Positions 46,826-59,357 of a stretch of DNA of 64,000 nucleotides are shown here, in pieces. Made by a program: the position numbers and the translations under genes. The DNA is from Lasiosphaeris hirsuta (lineage: Eukaryota > Ascomycota > Sordariomycetes > Sordariales > Lasiosphaeriaceae), in NCBI GenBank assembly GCA_030549175.1, contig JAUKUA010000007.1, positions 1,674,001 to 1,738,000 of the forward strand, in the 5' to 3' direction. The notes beneath the pieces are model-generated. The model had not been told where the DNA came from. It searched no databases and was given only the letters and a program-made list of their open reading frames with translations. Position 1 is the first letter of the stretch; the number at the start of each line of letters is the position of its first letter.

Positions 46826-49010
46826 ACAAGGACGAGTTCCGAACTTTAGCTGCATTGTTGAGTGGGGCCCTGGAAACAACCATTGAACATTCAGTACACA
46901 TGAGTTCTACGTCAGATGATCGCATACTGAGTGGGCAACTATAACTCTGCTTGCAATGTCTATATACCGTTGTTTCTCTGTATATTCCTACTCTTCTGCG
47001 ATGTGGTGAAGCTCTCTTGCTTGAATCTCTTACTGGCGATTCTCTCGTCCATCCAAAGTGACACCCACCAAAACGACACGCTCGGGAACGCTAGCTCCTC
47101 TCGTCACTGGCCAGCTTGGCGGAGCGCACGAGCCGGCGATCGACAGCAACGCTCGGACAGCCCGAGGGGCCCATTATCTGCGCTGCTCAATTTGCAGTTT
47201 GGAACAACTTCGGCGGGGACGGTGTCTTGGGTCGCGGTAAATAACTCAGGTTGTGCCAAACTCGCTGAGCTTCGCGATGAGGATTTGATCTGTGATGGGA
47301 ATGGCATCACACTGCAGTCGACTGTGAACGAATGGTTGCCTTTCGGGCCTGTCGTCCTCAATCAACCAGATCCAATGCACTGTCTCAAACAAGACTAGCC
47401 AGGGGCTCCTCCCCCCCCCCCCCCCCTCCCAAGAACGTGAAAGCAAATCGGGCGTCTTCCGTTTGCTGCAGCAATCCGTTTGGGGATCGAGGACTGGTTG
47501 ACGGCCAGACTGATCCTCCGACCAAATTATCGACTGTTTGCCAAAGGATAGATCTTGCTCACTGTGCTTCAGTCGTTTCTGCCTCGCCCACGAGTGAGCA
47601 ATTCTGGGGCTGGGTTTGTTTGCCCTGTACTCCGTAATCCTAGGAGCAAATGCCGGAGAATCGACCTGCCAACCTTGGGACTCTATGTATGTGCCGTGAA
47701 ATGTGCGGGATGGGTGTCGGTGCGCTCGAGGTTTGCCATCCATTGAGCTCGGTTGCCTCTGCACGGAATATCCTGCCCCAAACTCACTGACCTGAGGACA
47801 AATGCAAGCAATAAACCCGCAGCGTTGCGATGTACCCTCGGGAGTGTGACAGTGGCGTATCGTGAGTCGGATTCAGAATGACACTCTCTCCTTTTCGTAA
47901 ATCGACAATCTTCCCACGTTGCCAGCATCCCACACGGGGGAAGAGTGGGGCATGGCTTTACCCGTCCTTCCCGAGGCTCGTTTGCCATGTTTTTACTGAC
48001 TAGAGTCGCCTATTGGCCCCGACTAAGCTTGAAGCCTGGGATCTTGTCGTAATAATGGGAGTGATATTGAGACGGTCCTGGTGATAAGTATCCCTGAGAC
48101 GGGTGAACCCAGCAAAAAGAGCCCAGCTCCCTGCAAGCCTCTCATCTATATGAAGCTTTCGCTATTGCAAGCAGAAACTAGAGAGGCGGGGTGGTCGCAA
48201 CGACACAGACAAACTGCAACCCTTCTTTCGAGCTACGGCATGTATCTGCCCGAATATGGAAGGGCTCGGGAGTGATGAGGGGCTATTGGAGCCCAGAACG
48301 CGGCCAGTGCTTTCTTTTCCAGAGGCGCCCAGAGCCGTCCACAGAATCATTGCACCAATCCGGGGCGGTGCCGGCATTCTCGTGCTCGATGCCCCCAGCT
48401 GCGGGCTGTACCTGGTTTAGTAGTACGGAGCACACACTGCAGTCGTCGATCATGTATGGAACCAGAGCACCAGAGCCAGTGCTTGACATGTTGTAATGCA
48501 TATGTGGTTCCGTGGATCAAAAAGCGCAGCGGAGAAAGAGCGCCATGGCACTCTCCTCTCAGGCTGAGATAGAGATATATGTGGTTCGATAAAGGGAGTT
48601 GAACTTGCTGGTGGACGGACTGCGCTGAGGAGGGGCTGGGTGTTTGCTTTTCCACGATCGTGGTGGGAAAAGGAAGGAAATTGGGCTAGAAGACGCGATG
48701 AAAAGGAAAAAGAAGAAAGAAAACCCCGATTGCGCAACGTGCTTCGAAGCGGTGAATACGAAGGATGAAAGACGTAAGTCAGAAATACTCTTCTTCCCAT
48801 AAGCTGTCGTGGTTCCTATCGGCTGTCTTCATGGCAGACAACAGTAGTGGGTTGAGTGGAGGCGATGGCTCTGGGCTGTGGACTCGGGGATATGCAAAAG
48901 CATCTGTGGCTCAAAATTTTTATGACTAATCTACTCAAGCACCACCGCCTCTCAAGCACTAAGCTACCCCCCTGAGGTACAGTATCTGTGAGTCAAGCCC
49001 TTCTTGTTCA
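46826..49010. other. Spacer of 2.2 kb
   Basis: No supportable gene was found. A run of 16 C lies at 47411-47426. A 172-residue frame on the minus strand reads through that tract and was rejected. Confidence 0.5.
47411..47426. repeat. Homopolymer of 16 C
   Basis: This is read directly, in the spacer between BCD1 and the broken gene. Confidence 0.9.
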
Positions 49011-50014
49011 TCACACCTGCAGCCTAACCACAGCTTCCCAAACCATAGATGTCCATACCTGCAATCTCGGAATGGTGATGAGAATGTCATTTTCTCTTGG
49101 GGTTTCGGGTGGCCGAAGGAAGAGGAGATGAAATTCGAGTCGCAGGTCACCTCTAATGACAACATGCGATGTTGGAATCTCGGCCGGTGTATTCTCGGTC
49201 CAATCGATAGTAATTTCTTGGACGCAGTCTGGCCGAAGTATATTGGTGATGCTGGCGGCTCTGGTGATCGGTCCTGGGCGAGGAGGCGGTGTCATTTCTA
49301 CCCACTTCTCTAAAATGATTCTCCTTCCAGGTCGATCTAGCTTAGCCAAGAGAACAATCTGAACCTGGTGGTTAGATTCCGAAAACCACCATCTCATATC
49401 TGCCCGTAACTTTTCTGAGGACGATGAGTCTCCAGCCTCTATGACCAATGTTGGCCAGTTCCTTCCATTTGGTTGTGGGTATGGGCTACCACTCGAATCT
49501 CCTTCCCTACGGTTACCACCTGGTCACTGGGGACCTGGTTGCTGGGGAAATGTTGTGGTACCACTACTTCTCCAACTATCCCTTAGACCCATAGAGACAA
49601 TTTTGTCCCTCGCTTCATCATAGAGCCGTATGTGAAGTTGTTCGTGAGGCATCCCTGGTATAACGACGATGAGAAATCGCTCCTTGGCATTATATCGCCG
49701 AAACCGAATTCTCCGTCGGCGAAGCTCTCTCTCTTAGTTAAGTCGATTGAAGTCTTGGGGTGAAATATCTATGTATATATATTAGTATGTAATATAGAGG
49801 TTAAATGTAGTAGTCACTTACATTGAAACGTTAAGATATCTTGCTTGGTGGAGTTGATAGGGTTCCAGAAGGCCTCGGTGGTAACAAATCTGATGGTTTC
49901 TGTCTCGGCGCCTAGCGAGGGCGCTGTCGAGTTCGTCGATGTTGGCGATACTCGTATGGATGTGGACGTCGGCGTCGATCCTAACACCGATGTAACTAGA
50001 TCGGGCGATGCCAT
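49011..50014 (-). pseudogene. Broken member of a multicopy fungal hypothetical family, with two premature stops
   Basis: The sequence reads in one frame as exon 1 (50014-49822), a 53 nt intron with GTAAGT donor, TACTAAT branch site and CATAG acceptor, then exon 2 from 49768. Exon 2 carries the family pattern SPQDFNRLN, RRRRIRFRRYNAKERFLIVV, PHEQLHIRLYDEARDKI, MGLRDSWRSSGTTTFP, NWPTLVIEAG, LRADMRWWFSESNHQVQIVL and LRLEFHLLFLRPPET. These match, from memory, an abundant family of uncharacterised proteins in Chaetomiaceae and other ascomycetes. TAA at 49736-49734 and TGA at 49526-49524 interrupt the frame. The TGA is a C-to-T change away from CGA. Otherwise the sequence is well preserved, so the decay looks recent. 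No function is known. The exact C-terminus is uncertain. Confidence 0.78.
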
Positions 50015-50135
50015 TGTGGGCTGTTGCGCATGCGAAAAAACCGCCGTCGCCAGTCCCACTGTGAAGCCAGGGAGAGCGAATGGTGAAAGGAACCGCAAAC
50101 TCCAAAGTGGGCGCCGGATGTGAGATGAAAGGTCT

Positions 50136-50451
50136 AGGATCGTGGACTTGTGACGGAGAGTAAAATGGGTGGTGGGCTGTGCCGGCTGCGAGTTTACAAT
50201 TTGCGAGTGGATGGTAAATAGGCTCCATTTCTAGACGCCAGGGCGTACATTTTCGAACCTTCCTGAGCAACACAGGCATGCTTCAAGGGCAAAGTCCAGG
50301 ATCGTGGACCTGTGGCTGAGTAGAATGGGTGGTGGGCTGGAGCTATGGCCAAGTCGCCTGTGCCGGCTGCGGGGTACGATTTGCGAGTGAATGGTGAATA
50401 GGCTCCATTTCTCGACGCCAGGGCGTGCATTTTCGAACCTCCCTGAGCAAC
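50136..50451. repeat. Imperfect tandem direct duplication, period about 162 bp
   Basis: Copy 1 (50136-50271) and copy 2 (50298-50451) both begin AGGATCGTGG and end CCTGAGCAAC. They share long blocks such as TGGGTGGTGGGCTG, ATAGGCTCCATTTCT and GACGCCAGGGCGT. Copy 2 has an extra block of about 18 nt. Most single-base differences are transitions. The duplication lies next to the start of the broken gene at 50014. Confidence 0.88.
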
Positions 50452-52765
50452 GGAGGCAAACTCACAGAGTGGGCAGTTGGAACAGACCTTCTCCCTCGTG
50501 GCCCAGCCGAAGTCCCGTCGCTATCAGATGGAAAGTAGCCAATTGGTTTTGCTGAATTGGCTTGGGGTGTTCTCTGTTGCTGGCTGCGCAATAACGCAAA
50601 CACTCGGGTCGCTGCTGCTGCAGTTGTCGTGGTCAAAGCGCGCAGGTGGGTGGGCGGTGGTTTGGGGGGCCTCGAGGGGGCTTGTGCGCCTGCCTTAGCA
50701 TTTTCTCCCTGGGTTGTCTGAGAGTCTTCCATGCTGAATGTCCCATCGTTGCATCGCCAATCGAGAGCTTGCGCGGGTTCAAGAGACTCTGGTGGAGGAA
50801 CTGTGTCTCGGGTGTCGACACGAAGCTAGTCAGTGGTTGGTGCTATATTGCTGTCCTTTTTCCTCTGAGAGCACCAGCTATCCATATTGGCGTTCCCACC
50901 GAAAGCTCTCGAACCTCCTTGGTCAGCCAAACACAGCGTCTATCAGCTCGCGCGTCTGTGTCACTTCGCGCAGGCTGGGGGACTCGAAATTTTGTTCATC
51001 TCCGCCAATTCAGCGGTGACCTTCTGATATGGATCTGGCATGTTGATAACTTGTGAGACAACGCGATCTAGGTACACTATTACCTAGTAATAGTAGCATC
51101 TGTGCACTGTTCTCGGTTGCGCTTCTGAGAGGTGACAGGTTGGGGACCCATGCCGTGGTCTTCACTGAGGGACCTGTTCTCAGCTTACTGCATCCTGCGT
51201 CCGCATTTATCTTCAGACGGCCATTCCCTAGATCAACACTTGCTACCTTGATGCATGTGAGTGAGTTTGAATTTCCTCGCGCTCCCAAAGCCCAATGCTT
51301 AAGCTCGACATGATCACAGGAGCCTACTCGACTTGGTCCACGTGCGAGACGGTGGGACCGAGTGCCTTCAGTCGCTCAGGTTTAGCGACCCGAGGGCCTG
51401 GCTCGCGAAGTCGTGAGTCGGATGTTTCTCAGACGTGGCGTTGTGGAAATGCACAACCCATGGATATGCGGCGATCTAATCCCCTTTTCACTCGATCCAC
51501 GGTACACTGCACTAACATCGCAATGGACGCGAGCGGCAGAGCACACGGACACAATGCTCAGCGCAGCTGTTGGACTGGCTCCGCTGCTGGCTACCTCTTG
51601 CAACTCCGCTCTAGCTCTGAAGTCCTGACGTTGGGTTGGAAAGGTCGCCTGGGGTTGACTGAGGGCTCTCTGAGCTTGCACGCACAACTGCTGTGAAGAG
51701 TCGGCATCTAGTCAAAGACACCACGGCACAAACACGAAGAGACAAGAGCCCGCAGCGGAGCGCAGACAAAATTTACGAGCCAAGGGTGTCGTCTGCACTA
51801 GGGCTCCATGAGGCTACGGCGTTCCGGGGCAAGCGGCAGGGGAGGGCGAAGACGGGATTTCCAACAAATGTACCAGTTACCGTTGATTCATTCCATTAAA
51901 AGCCAATTACTTGTGAAACAGGCTGGCCACGGGGGCCAAACAGCGGTAGCAGGGTAGTGTGACGGAAGTCAAGAGCATCCAGGGGAGGTACAGGGTACTC
52001 CTTCCCGAAATGAGTGGTTATCTCCTTGGCCCTCGAGCCCCTGTTGACACCCCTTGCCAGGTGCTCCTAGCTGCAGCATGGCTAGCGCTGGTGTGGCATT
52101 GGTGACCTCCTTATTTCCCAATCCCCCGTTGCAGCTTGGCTGCAGCGTGCAGACCTTCGCATGCAGCCTGCCCTTCTGATGCTGCTCCATGCCCTCCCAT
52201 CGCGGCGAATCCTCTCGCTCAGCGCGGTGCAAACGGAGAACGTAGCCCCATTTCTCATCCCAAGCTTGCCTGGCGAATTTCCTGGGCCTCTTTTCAACGT
52301 GCCCGGTCCCTTTCCTCCTCACCTCCACTTTACCTTCCTTTTCCCTTTCCGCAGCTCGATTCTCCACGGGTCTCATTGTTTCTTCCCTTTCTCTTTTCGT
52401 CCTTCTCCCCCTTCTCCTAGGAAGTCCCCAGTGCGTGTGGTGACTTCTCGCAGCAAGCCTGTGGTACCCGTCGACCGCCGCTGTGCTTTGTGTTCCAGCC
52501 AACGAGAAGCTCCGCGCTGAGCTCCATCTTCACCACCCTAGACCCCAATTGCCTTCGTCAGAGTCTTCGCAGATCGCAGGCGCTTGTGGGCACTCGAGAC
52601 CATCCGGAGGAAGACAGTATCCGGCCCTGGCCGCCTCTTCACCAAAATCCGCATCCCTTGGTTTCGTCCACCAAACGGACCTCGGACGATAGTGGACCGA
52701 CCGTTGTTCTCGATTCCACGCCGGCGGAGCGTTAAGGACCGAGCCAAACGGCAGCCAAACTCAAA
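50452..52765. other. Spacer of 2.3 kb ahead of the DENN gene
   Basis: No supportable gene was found. Pyrimidine-rich stretches at about 52300-52430 are typical of an upstream region or leader of an expressed fungal gene. Confidence 0.5.
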
Positions 52766-55689
52766 ATGGCACCTTCTTTGAACACCCACTCTTCTTTCCA
52801 GCGCCCGCGGACCGGCGACCGTGAGGGCCGCCCCGGTACCCGCGACCAAGCCGACAGCAACCTCATCATCCCGAGCCGCACATCCTCACTCCACTCCCGA
52901 ATCACCCAACCTATCCCTTCAACTCTCGCCAGCAAACCCCAGCAGCGAACACCCAAGACTCTTACCCATGCCTACATGGTTTGTGGCGTGGGCCGTGAGC
53001 CCTCGCAATGGGTGAAGGCTCCAGCACCCACCCAGGGAAAAATTGGACACATGAAGGGAGCCGTCGGCCAATTCTGGCTGCCAGAGATCCTTGGAAGTAG
53101 CCCAAGGCTAGAGCAGGACAATGAGATTGCCCGGGCACTCCATGCCGCCATGAGGGTACGTCATTGTCGAAACTTTAAACCTTCAAATCATAACTGGTGG
53201 CTAACTGAGCTTGTAGGCCTGCTTCCCTCACGACGTTGAGATTTGCACAGGCCGGAGCCAGCCGCATTGCGTTCACCATGCTTTTGTGCTTCAGCAGGAT
53301 TCTTCTCATACACTTTATGGCATTTGTTTGCGCGTTTGGTCGCGCGCTGATGAGAAGCGTGCCGAGACCATCCGCGAGTTGAGGAAGAGGACAGAGCCAG
53401 ACTTTTACGACAACCCGGACGAGCAGTACTGGATTCCGTACTGCTTGTCTTTCCTCTCTCGGTACCCGCTGTATAACCTTCTTGGTGACTACCTGCGTGG
53501 TATGTGGATTCATTGGAATAAGGCTACCAACCTTTTCCACGCCGAGGAGGTTTCCCGCATTCTCAGCTTCCCTGCTCCTCGACTGAACGACCTGGTTCGC
53601 ATCGACATGAAGGATTATGCTCTCTGCTACCAGTTTCCATCCTCCCCTACGGGCTTCCAGAACTTCGCCATGTGGCCACTCTTCTGCTGTCTCTCAATTC
53701 CCAACATCGTCGGTGTAATCGAGGCTGCGGTTTCTCCCACTCGCCGCATAATTTTTGTCAGCCATTATCCAGCAATGCTGACAATGGCGGCTGAGACGGT
53801 TAGATATTGTGTGCGTGTGTATGAGTGGAGCGGTCTTTACGTCCCAGTTGTGCATGCTCGGCACGCCAAGGAGCTCGTCCAGGAGCCAGGTCCGTACATA
53901 CTTGGTATTACTGCCGAGTGCAGATCCCTCTTCACCGCGCCCACGGATGCGCTTGTCGTCGACCTGGACCGCAATTTCGTCCTCACCTCAAGCCCGCCAA
54001 CTGCTCTCAACGCAGGCCAGCGCAATAAGTTTGTGACACGCCTCACACAGTCGCTCCATGGTGATGTTACTCCTTCCGGTGTTCCCCAACATCTGCGATC
54101 TGCATACGGTGGCGGAAAGCTGGTCCCGGCCGGCCAAATCATTGTGATGCGTGGTGAAGTAGAGTCGATCCAAGACCCTGAGTGGTGGAATCAAGATGCC
54201 GTTATGGCTGTGATGGACCACGTCTGCGAAAAGATGGTGAGCTTAGTCCTAACAAGAAACGGAAACTGCATATGGCTGACAGTGATTTGTGAAACAGGGT
54301 CGGAATAGTGGCCTGAAGGCCGTCTTTGGCGGGACTGTGAAGAAGCCCCTGATGACCAAGGTTTCCATGAGACACCTTAATGAGATTGTCCGTGAAAGAA
54401 ACCAGTATTCACGCGATGCCTTGGAGGCGTGGCAAGATTTCATCAACCTTAAGGGGCGGATGGAGACTGAACTCAACAAGGTCACAAAGCGTAACAACTA
54501 CCTTGTTGAAGAACTGGAGACCTACAAGAAGCAGTTCCTCAAGTTCCAAGCTTTTGCAGAGACCCTGACAAAAGAAACGCAAGATCTCAAGGTCAAGATT
54601 GAGAATCACAAGCGGGAGAACCGCCGTCTGGGTGGCCTCATTGACCAACAGAAGGATGACGCTGCTCGTCTGTCCGTCCGTCTCGCCGGTACCGAGAAGC
54701 AGCGTGACGATGCGTTGGAAGCTCTTGTCCTCCAGCAAGAAATCGCCGAAGAGCTTGAGCGTGAGCGCAAGAGAAACAGGAAAGAACTTACTGCTCTCCA
54801 GCACACCAATGTTACTATCCTCCGACAACGCGATGAGGCTCGCCGGGTTGTACTTCACCTGCGCAGCTTGATTGCTGGCCAGCACCACCATATGGAGCAC
54901 TTGGTTAAAACACTGACTTCACCCGATGAGCTCGCTGCCGAGATCGAGGCAGGCTTTGCCGCTCAAGAGGCCGAGGCCGACGTCGTTGAAGGTAGGTTGC
55001 CTTCGCATTCCCTAACACTCAAACCTGACCGTGATGTCACAGGAGCACCCGGAAGCCCGGAGGAAACCGAGACCCGTTTTATCAAGAACCTCGCCCGCGC
55101 GAGCAGACGCATATCGACCCAGACGTTTATCGACGTTGCGGATCGCCATCTTAAGGATAAGACGGATGCTATTGCCCATATTATCAGGAATATTGCCGAG
55201 CAGTGCCAGGCCGCCGTTGAGGGTTTGCAGTTGGCCCAGGATGCAGAACTCGGTACAGCGACTGAGCGGCCATTGTCCAGGTCAACACCGAAAAGTCGGC
55301 GGGGGAGCAATCTCTCCGTCGCCCCCAGTGATGACGGTCACTCGGCGGCAACGTCCGAAGCCGGCGACGACAACAGTCACCTCCGACCTAGCAGCGGCCG
55401 TGCCTCTAGCATCCCACCCACACCGGATCTCATTCCCAACCGCAGCAGCACTAGCATGTCAATTGCGAGCACAGCCACGACCCCAGAGCGCACCTCCCAG
55501 CAGTACATCATCGGGCACGACATCCCCACCAAGATCGTTGAGGACGACGAGGACGATCTCTCCGGCGACCGTAGCGAGGGCGAAAGCAACACGATCCCAC
55601 AGGAGCCAGGGGTCGTGGGCAAGCACGCCGAGAGCCTGATCCATCGGCCTTCTGGTGCTCGTATCAGCGCCCTGGGTAGCTCTCGCTAG
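52766..55689 (+). CDS. DENN-domain protein with central coiled coil, probable Rab GEF
   Basis: Four exons (52766-53155, 53217-54236, 54298-54991, 55043-55689) join in frame to 916 residues. The N-terminal half is a DENN module: uDENN region with ACFPHDVEICTGR and LYGICLRVW, and core segments LDLV-like LNDLVRIDMKDYALCYQFPS, LFCCLSIPNIVGVIEAAVS, RIIFVSHYPAMLTMAAETVR, EPGPYILGI and ALVVDLDRNFV. Residues about 500-700 form a long coiled coil (RERNQYSRDALEAWQDF, LVEELETYKKQFLKFQAF). The Ser-rich tail is disordered. DENN proteins act as Rab exchange factors in endosomal traffic; the Rab is not known here. Intron 3 is 51 nt and contains no stop, so its retention keeps the frame open. Confidence 0.9.
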
Positions 55690-57318
55690 GAGGAGATGTG
55701 CGCGGCGGCAAATGTTGTGCCTTAGGCCAGAATGCCTTTCATGGTTCTCGTGCATCTTCATGCATATGTCTATACCAATGTCTTTCCGCGACGGGGGTTC
55801 TGCAGGGTCTGTTGTTTGATTTAAAACGAAATCGTTTCTTACTGGCGTTCGAGAGTTTCATTTTCAACCTCATTTTACCTCCATATTGTCTTTACACCCA
55901 AATTATTCCCTTAGTTTTGCTTTATCCTTCCGCGCTCATCAATCTTCCGTACTATCGTCGAACCTTGGGCAGGGCTAATTTCAATTCTCTCTTGTTCCAT
56001 TCCACTTCAGTCACATGGAATTTTGGGATGGGGAGGCGGTGGTCTGCGTTTTGCCCAGCACCATCCTGCGCAGTGGAGGGACGAGAGAGAGAGAGAGGCC
56101 TTGGGGAATGGGGAGATTGTGTAAGCTACTACAGTATCTAGGAGGATTGCGACAAGGGTGAATGGGAAGAAAAGGAAAGAAGGAACAGAGATCTGGGGGT
56201 TTGGTCCGGATGGTTGACGCTTTTTTCTTGGAGGCAGCTTCTTTTTTGAGAGAAAATTCGACAGCAATGGTTCGGGGTGGAATATGCTTGCTGTATCTTC
56301 TCAGTCGTCCTGCTTCATCGCCTGCTTGTCTACATGTGAAAGGAGACTGGAGGGACGGGATACATGTCATAGTTGGTAGTTCGCCGTTGGCGACCTGAAA
56401 CGAGGATGGGATTTTTGACGTGTCTTTCCGCGACCTGTGCTTACGTTGTGAGTTTTTGCCTTTTATTAGAGCGCAATGCGTGGTTGTTGAATAGTTGCGA
56501 ATGAAACAAACACATTGAGTCCGCTTTCGACTTTGTAGAAAACGTGGCACAACTACTTCGTCAAGAATTCAGAACTCCTTTCAAATACTGGGACGTGGAA
56601 GCTGAACAAAGGGCACTATGTATACAGTCTTGTAACGGGTGTCTTATGCTTGACAATGGGCTTGGTTACCTGTGAGGTTCAAATGTATTACTATTCTAAC
56701 CGGTCACACCGCTGAACTTGGGTCATCTTGTGGTTCACAACAAGAGTCGATACACCTGCAACAAGAGTGCCTTAACAACAGCACAGCAAGACGCCGGTTT
56801 GTCTTTATTCCTACAAGAGGAATTGTATTTTTTGTATGTGCGGCCCTAGTAAGCCATGTCCTATGTCCCATGTGCTTCCATCCTTGTCCCGCTGAATTCC
56901 GGAGTGTCCACTCATACAGGTGCGACCGAAATTACGTTGTCGCCTGAAAATTCGGCGGACTGCGACCCCCAGATAGCACAATCGCGCGTGTATCCAGCAG
57001 TCCTCCTGTCCTTTTCCTGGGCCAAGTTGAGCCCGGGAGTGAACCTGCGATGCGCCTTGCTCCTCATATCCATATCCCTTGGGTTGGTTCGTCCTTGTGG
57101 ATTAGCTTGTACGAGATTGCCATTGCCATCGCCATTTGTTTTTCCCATTTCATAGCATCATCCCCCTTAAAAATCCCGACCAAACACCAGGCCAGGAGCT
57201 TTTTGTTTCCGCTGATAAAGCAACGCATTCCCGAAATCCAGAGGTATTGAGCAATATTCATACAAGTGCCGAATTCGTGTCGCATGAATGGAAAAAGAAA
57301 AGTGAAGCAGAATGGGCA
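55690..57318. other. Convergent 3' intergenic region of 1.6 kb
   Basis: This lies between the DENN and SCD6 stops. Nothing recognisable was seen beyond probable UTRs. Confidence 0.5.
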
Positions 57319-59357
57319 TCACTGGGGGGCGGGCTGAGGTTCACGTGGGCGGAATGCACCATTACCAGCTCCGCGAGCGCCGCGATAACCACGACCCCGT
57401 CCTCCACGGCCACGGCCTCGTCCGCGATAGCCGCGGAAACCACCGTCAACACTGCCCTGGCCAAATGTCTCGATGTTCTTGCGCTGTTCCTCACCGCGCC
57501 ACTCTCGACCACCGGGCTTTTGGCCGTTATTATCCAGACGGTCTTTGGCTTCGCTCGAAATGTTGTCAAAGAAAGACTTTGACTTGTTGTATGCAGGTGG
57601 GCCAGAGGCGGCTGCCTCGTCCACTACTTCAGGTGTAAACACCTCTCCATTGGGGGTCTCTGCCAGTGGTGACCCGATAACGGCCTCTTTAACCACCTCC
57701 TGCTTGTTGAACTTTGCGTTGGCAGATGCAAAGTCAAAATCCGAGTCCGGAACTTCGACCTTGGTGGGACGCGGCCCACGGCCCCGACTACCCCGAATGG
57801 CTGGAGCGGCTCGCGGTGCATTCAACCTCAGATCGTTCGTTCTTGAAGCAAGGTTATCGACAGCATTACTAGTCGACGGCTGACTAACGGCTGATCCATC
57901 CATCTTAGCCATGGCAAGCGCCACCGCTGCCTTGGCAGCCTGCGTCGCATCTCGCAGTGCCGCCGCATTAACCGGATTATTACCTTGCTGCTCGCTGGCC
58001 GGCTTAGACGAAGAGGCCAGGCTTTGCTGCGCCAATCTGGAGGTCAAAGCAGTCGGCAAAGGCACAGCGGGCAAAATTTGTGTGGGACGGCCGACCTTTG
58101 GTCCCGTGGGAATAGCCTTAGGAGCGACTTGCGCCTGTGGCGATTGGGCGTTGCTCACAAGCGATGTAGCTGTTGCCTTTACTTCCTCAACAGTAGGCTT
58201 AGACTCCACCGGCGGCGGAGGACCTGCTGCAGCCGGCTGCTTGGGTTGTTCGCTCAAAGACTTGGGCTCAGATGGGATATTAGACTGTTGTGCAGGTGTA
58301 GCAGGCTTCTTATCGGCAGTAGGGCCAATTGGAGCGGGCTTGGGTGCTTGTGCCTGGCTACTCGGAGTGTGATTTGCTGACTGGCGACCCGGCTGTCCAG
58401 GGCCTGTAGGGGGACCGACCGGATGGCCACCAGGGCCACCGGGGTAAGGGTAGTTGTTCCAAGGACCATGGCCCATAGGCGACTGGAATTCCTGACCCGG
58501 GGGTCCGGGAGGGAACCATTGAGGGGGGGGATACTGCATGCCACCAAAAGCATTCGGTCCCGGGGGACCGGCTCGGCCCCAGCCTCCCATGTGGGGGGGA
58601 GGGAAATATCCGAATCCTGGTGCGCCAGGCGGGGGACCTTGGTGGTGACCAGGCGGTCCAGGCGGTCCAGGAGGACCCGAAGGGCCGGGCGGGGGCAGGC
58701 CCGGTGCAACATTTGCGGGTCTCGGTCGTGCCTATGCAAACTCGTTAGCATCTGTGTAGTAGGCAAGGTAGTTTGATAGGTGTGAAAATGGCATTCGATC
58801 AGAAGGAAGGCAACGGAAAATATCCACATGGTTTGTTTGCGCAATTCGGTAGAAAATACTGTTTGTTTACATCCGAGAATATTTCATCATAGAACGCCGG
58901 GTTTGGAGAAGAGGAATGAAGATTGTGACTTACGCCGACGATAGCAGGATCATTGGGCACCGCGGGGGGTTTGTTCTCCTTGACCGCGCCTGCCGCTTCC
59001 TCAACCCTCAGATCTTTGACATCTGTGCCGCGAAATACGATGTACTCATAGAGTTGATCTGACGGCGCAACTTCATCGGCGGGGTTCTCCATCCGGCCCT
59101 CAGTTCCAAAGGTTCGAACATTTTCGAGGGAGACGGTCGACTCGTCCGAGTTGATTTCGTGAAGCGTGCCCACATAGCTATACGAGTAGGCTGTGGTTAG
59201 ACGGAGAGCTGTTTGAGCCGCGGGGCAACTGAGACTTACCGAATGTTGCTTCGCGATACCAGGGATATGCGTGCTCTGCAGAAGGAAGCTGTCAGCAATT
59301 GCGAGCTGTGAGCAAAGCTGACCTCAGGCGGCACACGAACCCTAGAAATTCAGACAT
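57319..59357 (-). CDS. scd6: SCD6/LSM14 (Sum2, Trailer hitch) mRNP protein
   Basis: Four exons (59357-59341, 59275-59240, 59177-58934, 58731-57319) give 569 residues. The N-terminal LSm domain reads MSEFLGARISLVSRSNIRY, VGTLHEINSDESTVSLENVR, TFGTEGR and YEYIVFRGTDVKDLRVEE. A Pro/Gly-rich segment follows, then the FDF motif (about residue 427, SDFDFASANAKFNKQEV), the FFD box (about 484, KSFFDNISSEAKDR), the TFG box (about 516, NIETFGQGSVDGG) and a C-terminal RGG tract. LSM14-type proteins bind the DHH1/DDX6 helicase, repress translation and sit in P-bodies. The first two exons are 17 and 36 nt. The first donor is GTTCGT, unlike the GTAAGT of most introns here. Confidence 0.95.

Noticed and set aside
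47246..47764. Open frame of 172 codons on the minus strand
   Set aside because: It reads through a run of 16 C as poly-Gly and has no coherent features.
50343..50732. Open frame of 129 codons on the minus strand
   Set aside because: It overlaps the tandem repeat and is low complexity; it might be debris of a second family copy, but this cannot be supported.
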